A stretch of DNA of 64,000 bases from Streptococcus infantis (GTDB lineage Bacteria; Bacillota; Bacilli; Lactobacillales; Streptococcaceae), in the NCBI RefSeq assembly GCF_000960085.1, contig NZ_JYGT01000008.1, positions 124,001 to 188,000 on the forward strand. The letters run 5' to 3'. The notes beneath the pieces are model-generated. The model saw only the letters and a list, made by a program, of their open reading frames with translations. It made no database searches and was not told where the DNA came from. Position 1 is the stretch's first letter; the number at the start of each line of letters is the position of its first letter. Below are positions 9,552-19,754 of the stretch, piece by piece. The position numbers and the translations under genes are program-made.

Positions 9552-9646
9552 GACACTAATACCTCTTTGGGTGCAAACTAAGTCCAAATTAAAACAAGCT
9601 ACTAGACTGTTTGATACCCACAAATCTTTCTATTTTTTCTTTTACT

Positions 9647-9655
9647 AGTATAACA
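9647..9655 (-). promoter_or_regulatory. extended -10 of trmFO fused to rsmI terminator
   Basis: The minus strand reads TGTTATACT directly after the T run of the rsmI terminator. It implies a trmFO leader of about 90 nt. The same arrangement recurs upstream of sufC. Confidence 0.55.
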
Positions 9656-9683
9656 AAAAAAGGGAAGAAGGCAAACTTCCCTG
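9655..9683 (-). terminator. rsmI terminator
   Basis: AGGGAAG and CTTCCCT arms around a 7-8 base loop, followed on the minus strand by seven T. The hairpin begins at the rsmI stop. Confidence 0.88.
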
Positions 9684-9684
9684 T

Positions 9685-10563
9685 TTAGTCATTAGATTGA
9701 TTCTCTTCCCACTCATGGTAGGCAGCGTAGAGCTGGCTTTTGTTCCACTGATAAATTTTAGCGACTTCCTTAATAGCTTGATTTTTCTTGATTCCTTGTT
9801 GGATACGTTCTTGGATTTCTGAGAACAAGTCCTCCTCATCCTTATCTTCTACTTCTTGACTAGCACCTTCTACAATGAGAAGGCATTCGCCTTTGAGCAG
9901 TGTTTGAGAAATATTTTCTAATAATTCAGTAATACTTCCACGTTGGTATTCTTCATAAATCTTAGTCAATTCTCGAACTAGAACCACTGAACGATCACCG
10001 TAGACCTCTAGCATATTTTCTAGAGTATCAGCCACGCGATGTGGAGATTCATAGAAAATCTGGGTCTCAGGATACTCTTTTTTTGATTCGAAAAATTGCT
10101 TTTGTTGTCCCGATTTTCGAGGTAAGAATCCATAAAAGATATGAGGTTGGGGGGCTAAACCACTGGCAATCAAGGCAGAAATTCCTGCGCTAGCACCTGG
10201 AACTGTGACAACTGCTATATCCTCTTCAATTGCAGCCTTAACCAAATCGTGACCTGGATCTGAAATGCTAGGAAGTCCTGCATCAGAAACTTGAGCAATA
10301 CTTTGACCTTGTTTCAACAAATCAATCAAATCAGGAATCTTTTCCTTGGCATTGTGCTCATGAAAACTGATTTGTTTGGTCGGAATATCAAAATGCTTGA
10401 GTAAAAGCCCAGTATTTCGAGTATCCTCGGCAGCAATCCAGTCCACTTCTTTCAAAGTCTGAATGGCACGATAGGTCATATCCTCAAGATTTCCAATCGG
10501 CGTTGCAACAAGATATAGCTTACCATAAGGTGACTGACCTTTAAAACTTTTTTGAATCTGCAT
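9685..10563 (-). CDS. rsmI: 16S rRNA (cytidine-1402-2'-O)-methyltransferase
   Basis: SAM-dependent tetrapyrrole-methylase-fold enzyme modifying 16S rRNA C1402. Seen: GKLYLVATPIGNLEDMTYRA at the N-terminus, AAEDTRNTGLLLKHF (about 45-59), QVSDAGLPSISDPG (about 92-105) and VPGASAGISALIASGL (about 120-135). Its 292 residues are normal for the family. It begins 2 bases after yabA stops, in the tmk-holB-yabA-rsmI operon. Confidence 0.96.
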   Translation of the reverse strand: MQIQKSFKGQSPYGKLYLVATPIGNLEDMTYRAIQTLKEVDWIAAEDTRNTGLLLKHFDIPTKQISFHEHNAKEKIPDLIDLLKQGQSIAQVSDAGLPSISDPGHDLVKAAIEEDIAVVTVPGASAGISALIASGLAPQPHIFYGFLPRKSGQQKQFFESKKEYPETQIFYESPHRVADTLENMLEVYGDRSVVLVRELTKIYEEYQRGSITELLENISQTLLKGECLLIVEGASQEVEDKDEEDLFSEIQERIQQGIKKNQAIKEVAKIYQWNKSQLYAAYHEWEENQSND

Positions 10564-10565
10564 GC

Positions 10566-10883
10566 TTACTCCCTAAACAACAACTCATCACAGAACATAC
10601 ATTCTGCATCTTGTTCACGACGCTGTCCATAAAAATCACGACACACATGAAAGCCATCTTCATAGATTCGACGAACATTTTCTCGAACATGCTTGGTCTT
10701 TGCAGGAGCAGAATCCTCTTCCTCTCCTAAGCGCTCTCTCAGTTTATCATTTTCCAAGCGAAGAGCTGTATTCTCTTCTACTACACTTTTGAGATTTTTT
10801 TTGATGGCTTCGACATCTGCCAAGGTCGCCAACAACTGTTGAGAAAAATCATCTAAGGCATCAAATAATTCTTTCTTGTTCAT
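10566..10883 (-). CDS. yabA: YabA initiation-control protein
   Basis: Negative regulator of DNA replication initiation that bridges DnaA and the DnaN clamp. The 105 residues comprise an N-terminal coiled coil (about 8-55, heptad-rich) and a C-terminal zinc-binding module with HVCRDFYG and CMFCDELLF ligands. It sits between holB and rsmI as in other streptococci, with AAAGGG before the ATG. Confidence 0.95.
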   Translation of the reverse strand: MNKKELFDALDDFSQQLLATLADVEAIKKNLKSVVEENTALRLENDKLRERLGEEEDSAPAKTKHVRENVRRIYEDGFHVCRDFYGQRREQDAECMFCDELLFRE

Positions 10884-10919
10884 AGACAGCCCTTTCTTTT
10901 TTCTGTTTTCATCTTTATA

Positions 10920-11804
10920 TTATTGTAAAACGAGGTATTCCAAAGCATTTTGGAAAGACACATTTGCCTTCCACATTCTTCTAGCTTCGACAAGATTTTG
11001 CAAGATTCTACGAGCTGAATTTTTTAGAATCTCTTGTCCAGCGATTACTTCTAGAATTCTAAATACCTGGTCTTGCTTTTCTTTGTCGTCTGCTAAACTA
11101 GCTAATTTTGCCACCTGCAAATACGCTTCCTTTTTCCCAGTTTCTAACCATGCAAAGAAACGCTCACTTTCTTCTACCAAAGTCCAAAAACTAGGTTGAT
11201 TGATCAGTTTTTCGGCTTCTGCTTGCGATTGGCTAAACTCAGCTAAAAGCCTTGCTTTATTTTTGACCAATCCTGCTTTCTCGAGTTCAACCATAAGATT
11301 TGCCACTTGTTTCTTAAATTGGAAAATCTGTGTCCGACTTCGAATGGTTGGCAAAATTTGTTCTTGATCATTGGTTAAGAAGAAAATATAGATTTCACTT
11401 TGAGGTTCTTCGATAATCTTTAGAAGTGAATTAGCAGCATTAACATGCATTTTTTCAGCTTGTTCAATGATAAAAACCTGACGTTGATTTTCAATCCCTG
11501 ATTGAGAAAACTGACTAACTAGTTCTCTAATTCTTTCTGTTTTTATAATCTGATTAATGGGACGAATAATTGTGACATCAGGAAATTCTTCTTGGTCAAT
11601 CAACTTACAATTTCGACAAGACTCGCAGGGTAAGACCCCCTGTTTTTCAGTACAAAACAAACTCTTAGACAGAAATAAAGCCATCTCCATACTTCCAAAA
11701 AAGCCTGAAAAGAGATAGGCATGATTGAGCTGTTTTTGTTCTAAGATATGAACAAAACGTTCAAATTGTTGTGGTTGACAAGCTTTTAATTCCTCTTGAT
11801 TCAT
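10920..11804 (-). CDS. holB: DNA polymerase III delta' subunit
   Basis: Clamp-loader subunit. The 294 residues have the AAA+ fold without a functional Walker A, a zinc-type cysteine cluster ([16 protein letters not shown], about 51-66) and [19 protein letters not shown] (about 115-133), as expected for delta'. The ATG overlaps the tmk stop (ATGA), showing translational coupling. Confidence 0.94.
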   Translation of the reverse strand: MNQEELKACQPQQFERFVHILEQKQLNHAYLFSGFFGSMEMALFLSKSLFCTEKQGVLPCESCRNCKLIDQEEFPDVTIIRPINQIIKTERIRELVSQFSQSGIENQRQVFIIEQAEKMHVNAANSLLKIIEEPQSEIYIFFLTNDQEQILPTIRSRTQIFQFKKQVANLMVELEKAGLVKNKARLLAEFSQSQAEAEKLINQPSFWTLVEESERFFAWLETGKKEAYLQVAKLASLADDKEKQDQVFRILEVIAGQEILKNSARRILQNLVEARRMWKANVSFQNALEYLVLQ

Positions 11805-12439
11805 TCTTGCAGCCCCATTCTGTCAAATAAGACTTTCTTAGTATTCTCAACAACTTGATCTAGTGGTAAGCTGGCATCAATCTTAACAATGCGATCACCT
11901 TCTTTTTCAAGAAGGGAGAGATATCCCTGACGGACTTTGCGATGCAAGTCTAAACCTTCCAAGTCCAAACGATTGACTTCGCGATCACTGTTTGCCGCAA
12001 TTCGTTCAAGCCCCTTCTCTACTTCGATATCAAAATAAAGTGTCAAATCTGGTTTGAGACCATCTGTCGCAAATTGGTTGAGCCAATCAATAGCTTCAAT
12101 ATCTAAACCACGACCAAAACCTTGATAAGCAACGGAACTATCAATAAAACGATCCATGATGACCAGTTTCCCTGCTGCAAGTGCTGGTAAGACCTTTTCC
12201 ACTAGGTGTTGTCTACGACTAGCAATATAGAGTAGAAGCTCTGTCTTAGCATCCATTTGAGTATGACTAGGGTCCAGAATAACTTCTCGAATCTTTTCAC
12301 CAATCAATACACCACCTGGTTCACGTGTCGTTAAGACCTCAATATTTTTTTCTTCTAACATAGGAAGGATAGCTTCAAGAACACTCGTTTTACCAGCTCC
12401 CTCTGGCCCCTCCAGAGAGACTAAAAATCCTTTTGACAT
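11801..12439 (-). CDS. tmk: thymidylate kinase
   Basis: Converts dTMP to dTDP. The 212-residue protein has a P-loop [16 protein letters not shown] (about 8-23), the DR-type motif [18 protein letters not shown] (about 93-110) and a LID region with [17 protein letters not shown]. It is the first gene of tmk-holB-yabA-rsmI, with a promoter at 12470-12498. Confidence 0.97.
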   Translation of the reverse strand: MSKGFLVSLEGPEGAGKTSVLEAILPMLEEKNIEVLTTREPGGVLIGEKIREVILDPSHTQMDAKTELLLYIASRRQHLVEKVLPALAAGKLVIMDRFIDSSVAYQGFGRGLDIEAIDWLNQFATDGLKPDLTLYFDIEVEKGLERIAANSDREVNRLDLEGLDLHRKVRQGYLSLLEKEGDRIVKIDASLPLDQVVENTKKVLFDRMGLQE

Positions 12440-12469
12440 GACTAACTCATTTCTTTTTTTCTTCCTTCT

Positions 12470-12498
12470 ATTTTATCAAAAAAATAGGCATTTGTGAA
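12470..12498 (-). promoter_or_regulatory. promoter of tmk-holB-yabA-rsmI
   Basis: TTCACA (12493-12498), 17-base spacer, TAAAAT (12470-12475) with a TGA extension immediately upstream of the -10. Confidence 0.7.
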
Positions 12499-12519
12499 AA
12501 GCTTTTTATTCACTAATCA

Positions 12520-12550
12520 TAAAAGAGGCCGGAAAGTATTCCGACCTCTT
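12520..12550 (-). terminator. proBAC operon terminator
   Basis: AAGAGGTCGGAA and TTCCGGCCTCTT arms with a TACT loop (one G-T wobble) and then a short T run, overlapping the proC stop codon. Confidence 0.85.
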
Positions 12551-13346
12551 ATTTACCAAGTTCTTGTGTTCGTTTATAGGATTGATAGACTGCATCCATA
12601 ACTGTTCCCCTAAAAGAATGTTCTTCCAAACTTGCTACACCAGCAATAGTAGAACCTCCTGGGCTACAAACTTGATCTTTCAAAACTCCAGGATGTTGTT
12701 GAGTCTTAAGAACCATCTGACCTGCACCTACTACTGTTTGTGCTGCCATTTCCAATGCTGTATCGCGTGGTAAACCTGTTTGCACACCAGCATCTGCCAA
12801 AGCTTCGATAAAAAGATAGACAAAGGCTGGTCCACAGCCTGCAAGACCTGTCGCAGCATCGATTAATTGTTCATTTATTTCAACTAATTGGCCTGCCTTA
12901 CTTAAGAGTCGACAAAAAAGCTCATTATCTTTTGGATGACAGTTTGTAGACTTCGCAAAACTAATCACTCCTTGTCCAATAGCAACAGGGGTATTTGGCA
13001 TGATACGAATCATGCGATGTTGACTTGGAATCAAATTCTCTAGTTTTTCCAAGGTTAAGCCAGCAGCCATGGAGATCAATAGAAGACTGTCTCTTTTTCC
13101 AAGGATTGATTGATATTGTGAAAGCAGTTCAGAGAATTGGGCTGGCTTGACTCCTAAAAAAATCACATCTGCTACTGCAAAAATTTCTTCATTACTAGAA
13201 GTCTGTCCGCCGTAGTTGGCTACAAAAGAATCTACTTTAGCTTGACTCCGGTTAGCCAGTAGAACTTGGTTTTCAGATGTTGCAGCTATAACTGCTTTTG
13301 CCAAACTAGAACCCATATTACCTAGTCCAATAAATCCAATCTTCAT
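12549..13346 (-). CDS. proC: pyrroline-5-carboxylate reductase
   Basis: Last step of proline synthesis: NAD(P)H reduction of pyrroline-5-carboxylate. The 265 residues show the Rossmann start MKIGFIGLGNMGSSLAKA, MIRIMPNTPVAIGQG (about 111-125) and the signature DQVCSPGGSTIAGVASLE near 225-242. It lies 3 bases after proA in the proB-proA-proC operon. Confidence 0.97.
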   Translation of the reverse strand: MKIGFIGLGNMGSSLAKAVIAATSENQVLLANRSQAKVDSFVANYGGQTSSNEEIFAVADVIFLGVKPAQFSELLSQYQSILGKRDSLLLISMAAGLTLEKLENLIPSQHRMIRIMPNTPVAIGQGVISFAKSTNCHPKDNELFCRLLSKAGQLVEINEQLIDAATGLAGCGPAFVYLFIEALADAGVQTGLPRDTALEMAAQTVVGAGQMVLKTQQHPGVLKDQVCSPGGSTIAGVASLEEHSFRGTVMDAVYQSYKRTQELGK

Positions 13347-13349
13347 ACC

Positions 13350-14612
13350 TTACTCCCTTATCTGTCCAGAACCATTAACTACATACTTGTAGCTGGTTAA
13401 TTCTTTTAATCCCATTGGTCCACGCGCATGCAATTTCTGAGTAGAAATACCCATTTCACAGCCAAGTCCAAACTGACCACCATCCGTAAAACGTGTTGAA
13501 GCATTAACATAAACCGCTGCTGAATCCACTTGTTCTACAAAATAAGCAGCTGCGACTGGATTTTCTGTTACAATTGCATCCGAATGATGGGTGCTGTGAG
13601 CTTCGATATGCTCTACCGCTTCCTCGAGACTCGAAACGACCTTAACAGCAAGGACATAATCTAAAAACTCAGTGTCAAAATCTTGAGACTTAGCTACTTC
13701 ACCGGAAATGAACTGTCTAGCTTTCTCATCTAGACGCAGTTGAATTGGTTCAAGTCCAGCTTCTTCACGTTCATTCACAAGAACTTGCTCCAAGCGAGGA
13801 AGAAAAGTCGCTGCTATATTTTCATGAACCAGCAAAACCTCCATTGCATTACATACAGAAGGGCGACTAGTTTTAGCATTATTGACAATAGAGAGCGCCT
13901 TATCCTCATCAGCATCCTTATCCACGTACACATGGACGATACCAGTACCTGTCTCAATAACTGGTACAATAGCATTTTCTACTACTGCACTAATCAAGCC
14001 CGCACCTCCACGAGGAATAAGGAGATCTAGGTAGCCTTTCGCCTTCATCATAGCATAGCTACTTTCACGGCTGGTATCCTGCACCAACTGAATGACGTCT
14101 GGGTGGATTTCAGTTTCCTCTAATCCTTTTTTCAAAGCAACAACAATAGCATGAGCGGTTTGAAAGGCGTCCTTACCACTACGAAGGACAACTGCATTTC
14201 CACTTTTTATAGCTAAAGCAGCCGCATCGGAGGTTACATTGGGACGACTTTCATAGATAATACCAATAACTCCCATAGCTACACGTTTCTTAGTAATCAC
14301 CAATCCATTTTCAAGATGATTTGTTTCTAGGGTTTCACCAATTGGGTCTGGAAGAGCAACCACCTCACGAATGCCAGTTGCCATATCTTGAATACGACCT
14401 GCATCCAAATAAAGACGATCCAACATAACTTCTGAGATTTTACCTTTAGCCTCTTCCATATCACGAGCATTGGCTGTTAAAATCTCCTCAGTAGTTGCTA
14501 CTAAGTGATCAGCCATAGCTAGCAAGGCTTGGTTTTTAAGCTCTTCACTAGCTGTGTTGATCGACTTTTTTACAGCCTGTACTTGTTCAAATTGTTCTTG
14601 TGTACTTACCAT
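13350..14612 (-). CDS. proA: gamma-glutamyl phosphate reductase
   Basis: Second step of proline synthesis: reduces glutamyl-5-phosphate to the semialdehyde. The 420-residue aldehyde dehydrogenase-fold protein carries the catalytic cysteine in [17 protein letters not shown] and a C-terminal [19 protein letters not shown]. It starts 9 bases after proB and runs into proC. Confidence 0.97.
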   Translation of the reverse strand: MVSTQEQFEQVQAVKKSINTASEELKNQALLAMADHLVATTEEILTANARDMEEAKGKISEVMLDRLYLDAGRIQDMATGIREVVALPDPIGETLETNHLENGLVITKKRVAMGVIGIIYESRPNVTSDAAALAIKSGNAVVLRSGKDAFQTAHAIVVALKKGLEETEIHPDVIQLVQDTSRESSYAMMKAKGYLDLLIPRGGAGLISAVVENAIVPVIETGTGIVHVYVDKDADEDKALSIVNNAKTSRPSVCNAMEVLLVHENIAATFLPRLEQVLVNEREEAGLEPIQLRLDEKARQFISGEVAKSQDFDTEFLDYVLAVKVVSSLEEAVEHIEAHSTHHSDAIVTENPVAAAYFVEQVDSAAVYVNASTRFTDGGQFGLGCEMGISTQKLHARGPMGLKELTSYKYVVNGSGQIRE

Positions 14613-14621
14613 AGTTTACCT

Positions 14622-15731
14622 CTAAAATTCTGTAAAGAGCAGTTGAATTTCAGGAGTAATAGAAATCCAATCATTACGGTGAATCAAGACTCCCTTAGCT
14701 TTTTGCGAACGCATCATATCTTCCACGGCAGAAACTCCAAATTGAACACGTCCCTTTCCAAGTGATTGACCAGTTTCTTTATCAGCCACCGTTACAATAT
14801 CGTGGTAAGAGAAATTACCTTCTACATCTACTACACCAGATAAAAGGAGACTTTTTTCGTTCTTTGTTAATGCTTCTGCCGCTCCACTATCTACCCAAAT
14901 AATGCCCTGACTTTTTGCATAAAAAGCCAACCATTGTTTCTGGGTACGAAGTCCCTTTTCTTGTGCAAAAAAGAAAGAACCATCATGAGTCTCTTCAGCT
15001 ACTTCAATTAAAGCATCAGGTTTCAAGGAAGAACAGATATAAACGGGAACACCTGACTCAGTTGCAATGGTAGCAGCTTTTATTTTCGTTAACATACCAC
15101 CTGTTCCATTTGAAGATCCAGCACCACCAGCCATATCAATAATCTCACGGTTAATAGACTCAATTTTATCCAAGCGTTTAGCCTTTGGATCTGTGTTAGG
15201 ATTTCCTGTATAAAGTCCATCCACATCTGTCAAAAGAACTAGCAAATCTGCCTGAACCATAGCAGCCACCTGAGCACTCAGTGTATCATTATCTCCAACT
15301 TTCAGTTCATCAATCACTACACTGTCATTCTCATTGATGATGGGGATTGCTCCACGATTAAGGAGAACTGTTAAAGCTTGATGCGCATTTTTATAACGTC
15401 TTTTGTCTACAAAATCATCCTGAGTAAGTAAGATTTGTGCAGAGACAATTTGGCGCATGAGGAGGTTGGTTGTATATTCCTCTAAAAGCAAACCCTGACC
15501 AACAGCTGCTGCAGCTTGTTTATCAGCAATTTTTGTCGGTCTTTTCTTAAATCCAAGTGGACCAAAACCAGCTGCAACAGCCCCAGAAGATACAAGAATT
15601 AATTCATGACCTGACTCGTGTAACATTGAGAGTTGTTGAGTAATTGCCTTCACTTTACTTCGAGATAAACTTCCATCCTTGTGTGTCAATGATGATGTTC
15701 CAACTTTAAATACGATTCGTTTATACTTCAT
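14622..15731 (-). CDS. proB: glutamate 5-kinase
   Basis: First, feedback-regulated step of proline synthesis. The 369 residues combine an amino acid kinase domain ([14 protein letters not shown] at the N-terminus, [11 protein letters not shown] near 135, [12 protein letters not shown] near 210) and a C-terminal PUA domain (about 275-355). I preferred the ATG at 15731, which has GAGGT 6 nt upstream, to the one two codons earlier. A CodY-like motif overlaps the promoter. Confidence 0.96.
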   Translation of the reverse strand: MKYKRIVFKVGTSSLTHKDGSLSRSKVKAITQQLSMLHESGHELILVSSGAVAAGFGPLGFKKRPTKIADKQAAAAVGQGLLLEEYTTNLLMRQIVSAQILLTQDDFVDKRRYKNAHQALTVLLNRGAIPIINENDSVVIDELKVGDNDTLSAQVAAMVQADLLVLLTDVDGLYTGNPNTDPKAKRLDKIESINREIIDMAGGAGSSNGTGGMLTKIKAATIATESGVPVYICSSLKPDALIEVAEETHDGSFFFAQEKGLRTQKQWLAFYAKSQGIIWVDSGAAEALTKNEKSLLLSGVVDVEGNFSYHDIVTVADKETGQSLGKGRVQFGVSAVEDMMRSQKAKGVLIHRNDWISITPEIQLLFTEF

Positions 15732-15759
15732 ATTCATACCTCATTTTTTATATTTATCC

Positions 15760-15788
15760 ATTTTACCATGATTTTATGAAAATGTAAA
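15760..15788 (-). promoter_or_regulatory. proBAC promoter with CodY-like box in the spacer
   Basis: TTTACA (15783-15788), 17-base spacer, TAAAAT (15760-15765) with TGG extension. Bases 15770-15784 match the CodY consensus at 12 of 15 positions. Confidence 0.7.
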
Positions 15789-15812
15789 AAAGCTACTCTC
15801 ATATCTTCAAAA

Positions 15813-15845
15813 ATAAAAAAAGAACCTTGCTTAGCAAGATTCTTT
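15813..15845 (-). terminator. tuf terminator
   Basis: AAGAATCTTGCT and (A)GCAAGGTTCTT arms (one wobble) with a short loop, then a T run of seven on the minus strand, about 45 bases after the tuf stop. Confidence 0.88.
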
Positions 15846-15889
15846 TAGTGTCTGACTTAAATAATTGTTCTTCTGGGAACTAAATCGAA

Positions 15890-17086
<1,197 letters not shown>

Positions 17087-17157
17087 TTGAGTAAAAGCCT
17101 CCAATAAAATATATTTTATAGATAGACAGTAGGCAATACAGTCTAACTTTCCTTACT

Positions 17158-17185
17158 ATTTTATCAAATTTTAGCTAAATTGCAA
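17158..17185 (-). promoter_or_regulatory. tuf promoter
   Basis: TTGCAA (17180-17185), 16-base spacer and TAAAAT (17158-17163) with a TGA extension. The leader to the ATG is about 65 nt. Confidence 0.8.
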
Positions 17186-17245
17186 GTGTTTTACAAAGAT
17201 TTTGTGAATTATTCTTATTCTTCTTCTCGGTACTCGATTTATTGA

Positions 17246-17278
17246 TAAAAAAAGAAACAGATGAATCTGTTTCTTTTT
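17246..17278 (-). terminator. terminator of the AI-2E family gene
   Basis: Perfect AAGAAACAGA/TCTGTTTCTT stem with a TTCA loop, followed by seven T on the minus strand. Confidence 0.92.
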
Positions 17279-17286
17279 GAAAATCT

Positions 17287-18378
17287 TTATTTTTCTTGTA
17301 CTTCTTTATGTTTTTCATAAAGTCGAACTAGGAATTTGGATATTTCTTTGAGAATAGAGTAGGTAGGAACGGCAACAATCATACCAACGACACCATAGAT
17401 ATTACTTGATAGCAATAATAGGACGAGAATTGTAATCGGATGAACCTTCATGACACCACCCACAATTCGAGGGTATAGGATATTCCCATCTACTTGTTGG
17501 ATAATCAGCATATAGATAACTGCTATTATCATCTTTTGAGGATCCGTAAACAGATTTGAAATAATCATCGGTATTAGTCCAATACTCGGTCCAACATAAG
17601 GAATCAAATTGGCTAAACCAGAGAAAATAGCAAAAACTAATGCATATTTCAAGCCAATCACACTATAGCCGATAAAGGCCAAACATCCAATAATAAACGC
17701 ATCAATGGATACTCCACTTATGTAACGGGAAATAGTAGCATTCAAGTTTGTTATCAAACCAGATATATTGAGTTTGTCTCGTTTTAAAATAGTTCTTTCT
17801 AACATCGGCAAAAATTTATGCCCATCTAAAAGAAAATAAATCAAGAAAACTGGTGTCATAATGATAATTAAAACAGTGCTAACCAAAGCTGAAAGAACAC
17901 TTCCAACACTGTTTGTTACACTATTTAAGATATTCTGTAAAATATCGATGTAAGAAAGATTTAATTGTCGGATTGTTTGTTGGACATCTAGCTCTTGGAA
18001 AGCAGGATATTTTGATAATTCTATTACTAAATCTTGAAGTCGACCATAAATACCTTGGCTAGAATTAATCAAACTACTCAACTGATTGATTAAAATCGGT
18101 AAAAGATATACTACACCTATCACCAGAGAACCAATGAGAACAAAAAGTGTCAACAAAATCCCGATAATTCGGTTGATTTTACACTCTTTCTCTAAAAAGA
18201 TAACAATTGGGTTGGTTAGGTAATACAGAAATCCTCCTAATAAGAAGGGAATCATGATGGTATTTACGACACTTACAAATGGTGTAATAATAGCACCCAT
18301 TTCTCTCCATAAGTAGAAAATAAGGGTTATTAATAATATCTCAGTGGTCCAGAAGAATAATTTATTTCTCCGAAACAT
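17287..18378 (-). CDS. AI-2E family transporter-like membrane protein
   Basis: A 363-residue polytopic membrane protein of the PerM/YdiK/AI-2 exporter-like family; members export or exchange diverse solutes and the substrate here is unknown. Seen: two N-terminal membrane segments (about 12-55), a third near 70-95, a soluble, amphipathic central part, then four or five C-terminal segments including SGLANLIPYVGPSIGLIPMI (about 255-275), the family signature. GAGGAGG precedes the ATG and an extended -10 (TGGTAAAAT) sits at 18400-18408. Confidence 0.88.
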   Translation of the reverse strand: MFRRNKLFFWTTEILLITLIFYLWREMGAIITPFVSVVNTIMIPFLLGGFLYYLTNPIVIFLEKECKINRIIGILLTLFVLIGSLVIGVVYLLPILINQLSSLINSSQGIYGRLQDLVIELSKYPAFQELDVQQTIRQLNLSYIDILQNILNSVTNSVGSVLSALVSTVLIIIMTPVFLIYFLLDGHKFLPMLERTILKRDKLNISGLITNLNATISRYISGVSIDAFIIGCLAFIGYSVIGLKYALVFAIFSGLANLIPYVGPSIGLIPMIISNLFTDPQKMIIAVIYMLIIQQVDGNILYPRIVGGVMKVHPITILVLLLLSSNIYGVVGMIVAVPTYSILKEISKFLVRLYEKHKEVQEK

Positions 18379-18399
18379 AAGCCACCTCCTCTTTTTCCT

Positions 18400-18408
18400 A
18401 TTTTACCA
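18400..18408 (-). promoter_or_regulatory. extended -10 of the AI-2E family gene
   Basis: The minus strand reads TGGTAAAAT, followed by a 21-nt leader containing GAGGAGG. The -35 is poor. Confidence 0.55.
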
Positions 18409-18465
18409 TATTTCGAAAAAGATTGATAACCTACATTATAAAAACAAGATTATTTTTTGTCTTTA

Positions 18466-18474
18466 TGATAGAAT
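18466..18474 (+). promoter_or_regulatory. extended -10 of dacA, very short leader
   Basis: TGATAGAAT ends only 9 nt before the dacA ATG, predicting a leader of about 3 nt. No -35 and no ribosome-binding site are visible. Confidence 0.55.
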
Positions 18475-18483
18475 ACAATTACT

Positions 18484-19725
18484 ATGAAGAAATTATTTTT
18501 AACACTACTAACACTTATTTCATTTGGTTCTGCTACTACGGTTTTTGCCCAGGATTTTGATGTTGCTGCAAAACATGCCATTGCTGTTGAAGCTAATACT
18601 GGTAAGATTTTATATGAAAAAGAGGCAAATCAACCTGTTGAAATTGCCTCTATTAGTAAGCTACTTACTGTTTACCTAGTCTATGAAGCACTGGAACAAG
18701 GAAAAATCACTCTTTCCACTCCGGTAGAAATTTCAGATTACCCATATCAGCTCACAACCAACTCCGAAGCAAGTAACGTTCCTGTGGAAGCTCGTAACTA
18801 TACTGTTGAAGAGTTACTAGAAGCAACATTGGTATCTAGTGCCAATAGTGCAGCTATCGCCTTAGCAGAAAAGGTTGCTGGATCTGAAAAAGACTTTGTC
18901 GATATGATGAAGGCCAAACTTCTTGAATGGGGAATCCAAGATGCTACCCTAGTCAATACAACCGGTCTTAACAACGAAACCCTTGGGAACAACATCTACC
19001 CAGGGTCTAAAAAAGACGATGAAAATAAATTGAGCGCCTATGATGTGGCTGTCGTCGCTCGTAATCTTATCCTCAAGTATCCTCAAGTTTTAGAAATTAC
19101 CAAGAAACCTTCTTCTACTTTTGCAGGGATGACAATTCATTCTACCAACTATATGTTAGAGGGGTTACCAGCCTATCGTGGTGGAATTGATGGACTCAAG
19201 ACTGGAACAACTGATAAAGCAGGAGCATCCTTTGTCGGTACAACTGTTGAAAAAGGCATGCGTATCATTACTGTTGTCCTTAACGCTGACAACCAAGATA
19301 CCAATCCTTACGCTCGTTTCACAGCAACTTCAGCTCTTTTAGATTATATCTCATCCAATTTTGCTCTTCAAACAATCGTCAATCAAGGGGAAAGCTACCA
19401 AGAAAGTAAATCTCCAGTTTATGACGGAAAGCAAGATACTGTTACAGCAGTCGCTAAAGAAGATATAAAAATTGTCCAACGTCTTGGTAGTCGCGCACAG
19501 TCATCTATTACTTATACACCTGATAGTACTGAGCATACTGCACCACTTGATGCAGGCACAGTGGTTGGACATCTGACATACGAAGACAAAGACTTAGTTG
19601 GTCAAGGTTATATTACCTCTGACAAACCAAGCTTTGATATGGTTGCTGAAAAAAATGTTGAAAAAGCCTTTTTCTTGAAAGTTTGGTGGAATCGTTTCGT
19701 TCGATTTGTAAATGAAAAATTATAA
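18484..19725 (+). CDS. dacA: D-alanyl-D-alanine carboxypeptidase (PBP3)
   Basis: Low-molecular-weight penicillin-binding protein that trims the terminal D-Ala from stem peptides and affects septum placement. The 413 residues start with a signal peptide (about 1-22, ending VFA), then the transpeptidase-like domain with SISK (nucleophile Ser56), SAN (in VSSANSAA, about 120) and KTG (in GLKTGTTDKAG, about 239), a beta-rich PBP5-type C-terminal domain, and a terminal amphipathic anchor (FLKVWWNRFVRFVNEKL). Ser56 matches the pneumococcal PBP3 numbering. There is no ribosome-binding site before the ATG. Confidence 0.97.
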   Translation: MKKLFLTLLTLISFGSATTVFAQDFDVAAKHAIAVEANTGKILYEKEANQPVEIASISKLLTVYLVYEALEQGKITLSTPVEISDYPYQLTTNSEASNVPVEARNYTVEELLEATLVSSANSAAIALAEKVAGSEKDFVDMMKAKLLEWGIQDATLVNTTGLNNETLGNNIYPGSKKDDENKLSAYDVAVVARNLILKYPQVLEITKKPSSTFAGMTIHSTNYMLEGLPAYRGGIDGLKTGTTDKAGASFVGTTVEKGMRIITVVLNADNQDTNPYARFTATSALLDYISSNFALQTIVNQGESYQESKSPVYDGKQDTVTAVAKEDIKIVQRLGSRAQSSITYTPDSTEHTAPLDAGTVVGHLTYEDKDLVGQGYITSDKPSFDMVAEKNVEKAFFLKVWWNRFVRFVNEKL

Positions 19726-19726
19726 A

Positions 19727-19750
19727 AAAATCGCGATTACTCGCGATTTT
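19727..19750. terminator. bidirectional terminator between dacA and the permease gene
   Basis: Perfect AAAATCGCGA/TCGCGATTTT stem with TTAC loop; T runs on both strands serve the two convergent genes. Confidence 0.92.
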
Positions 19751-19754
19751 TTCT

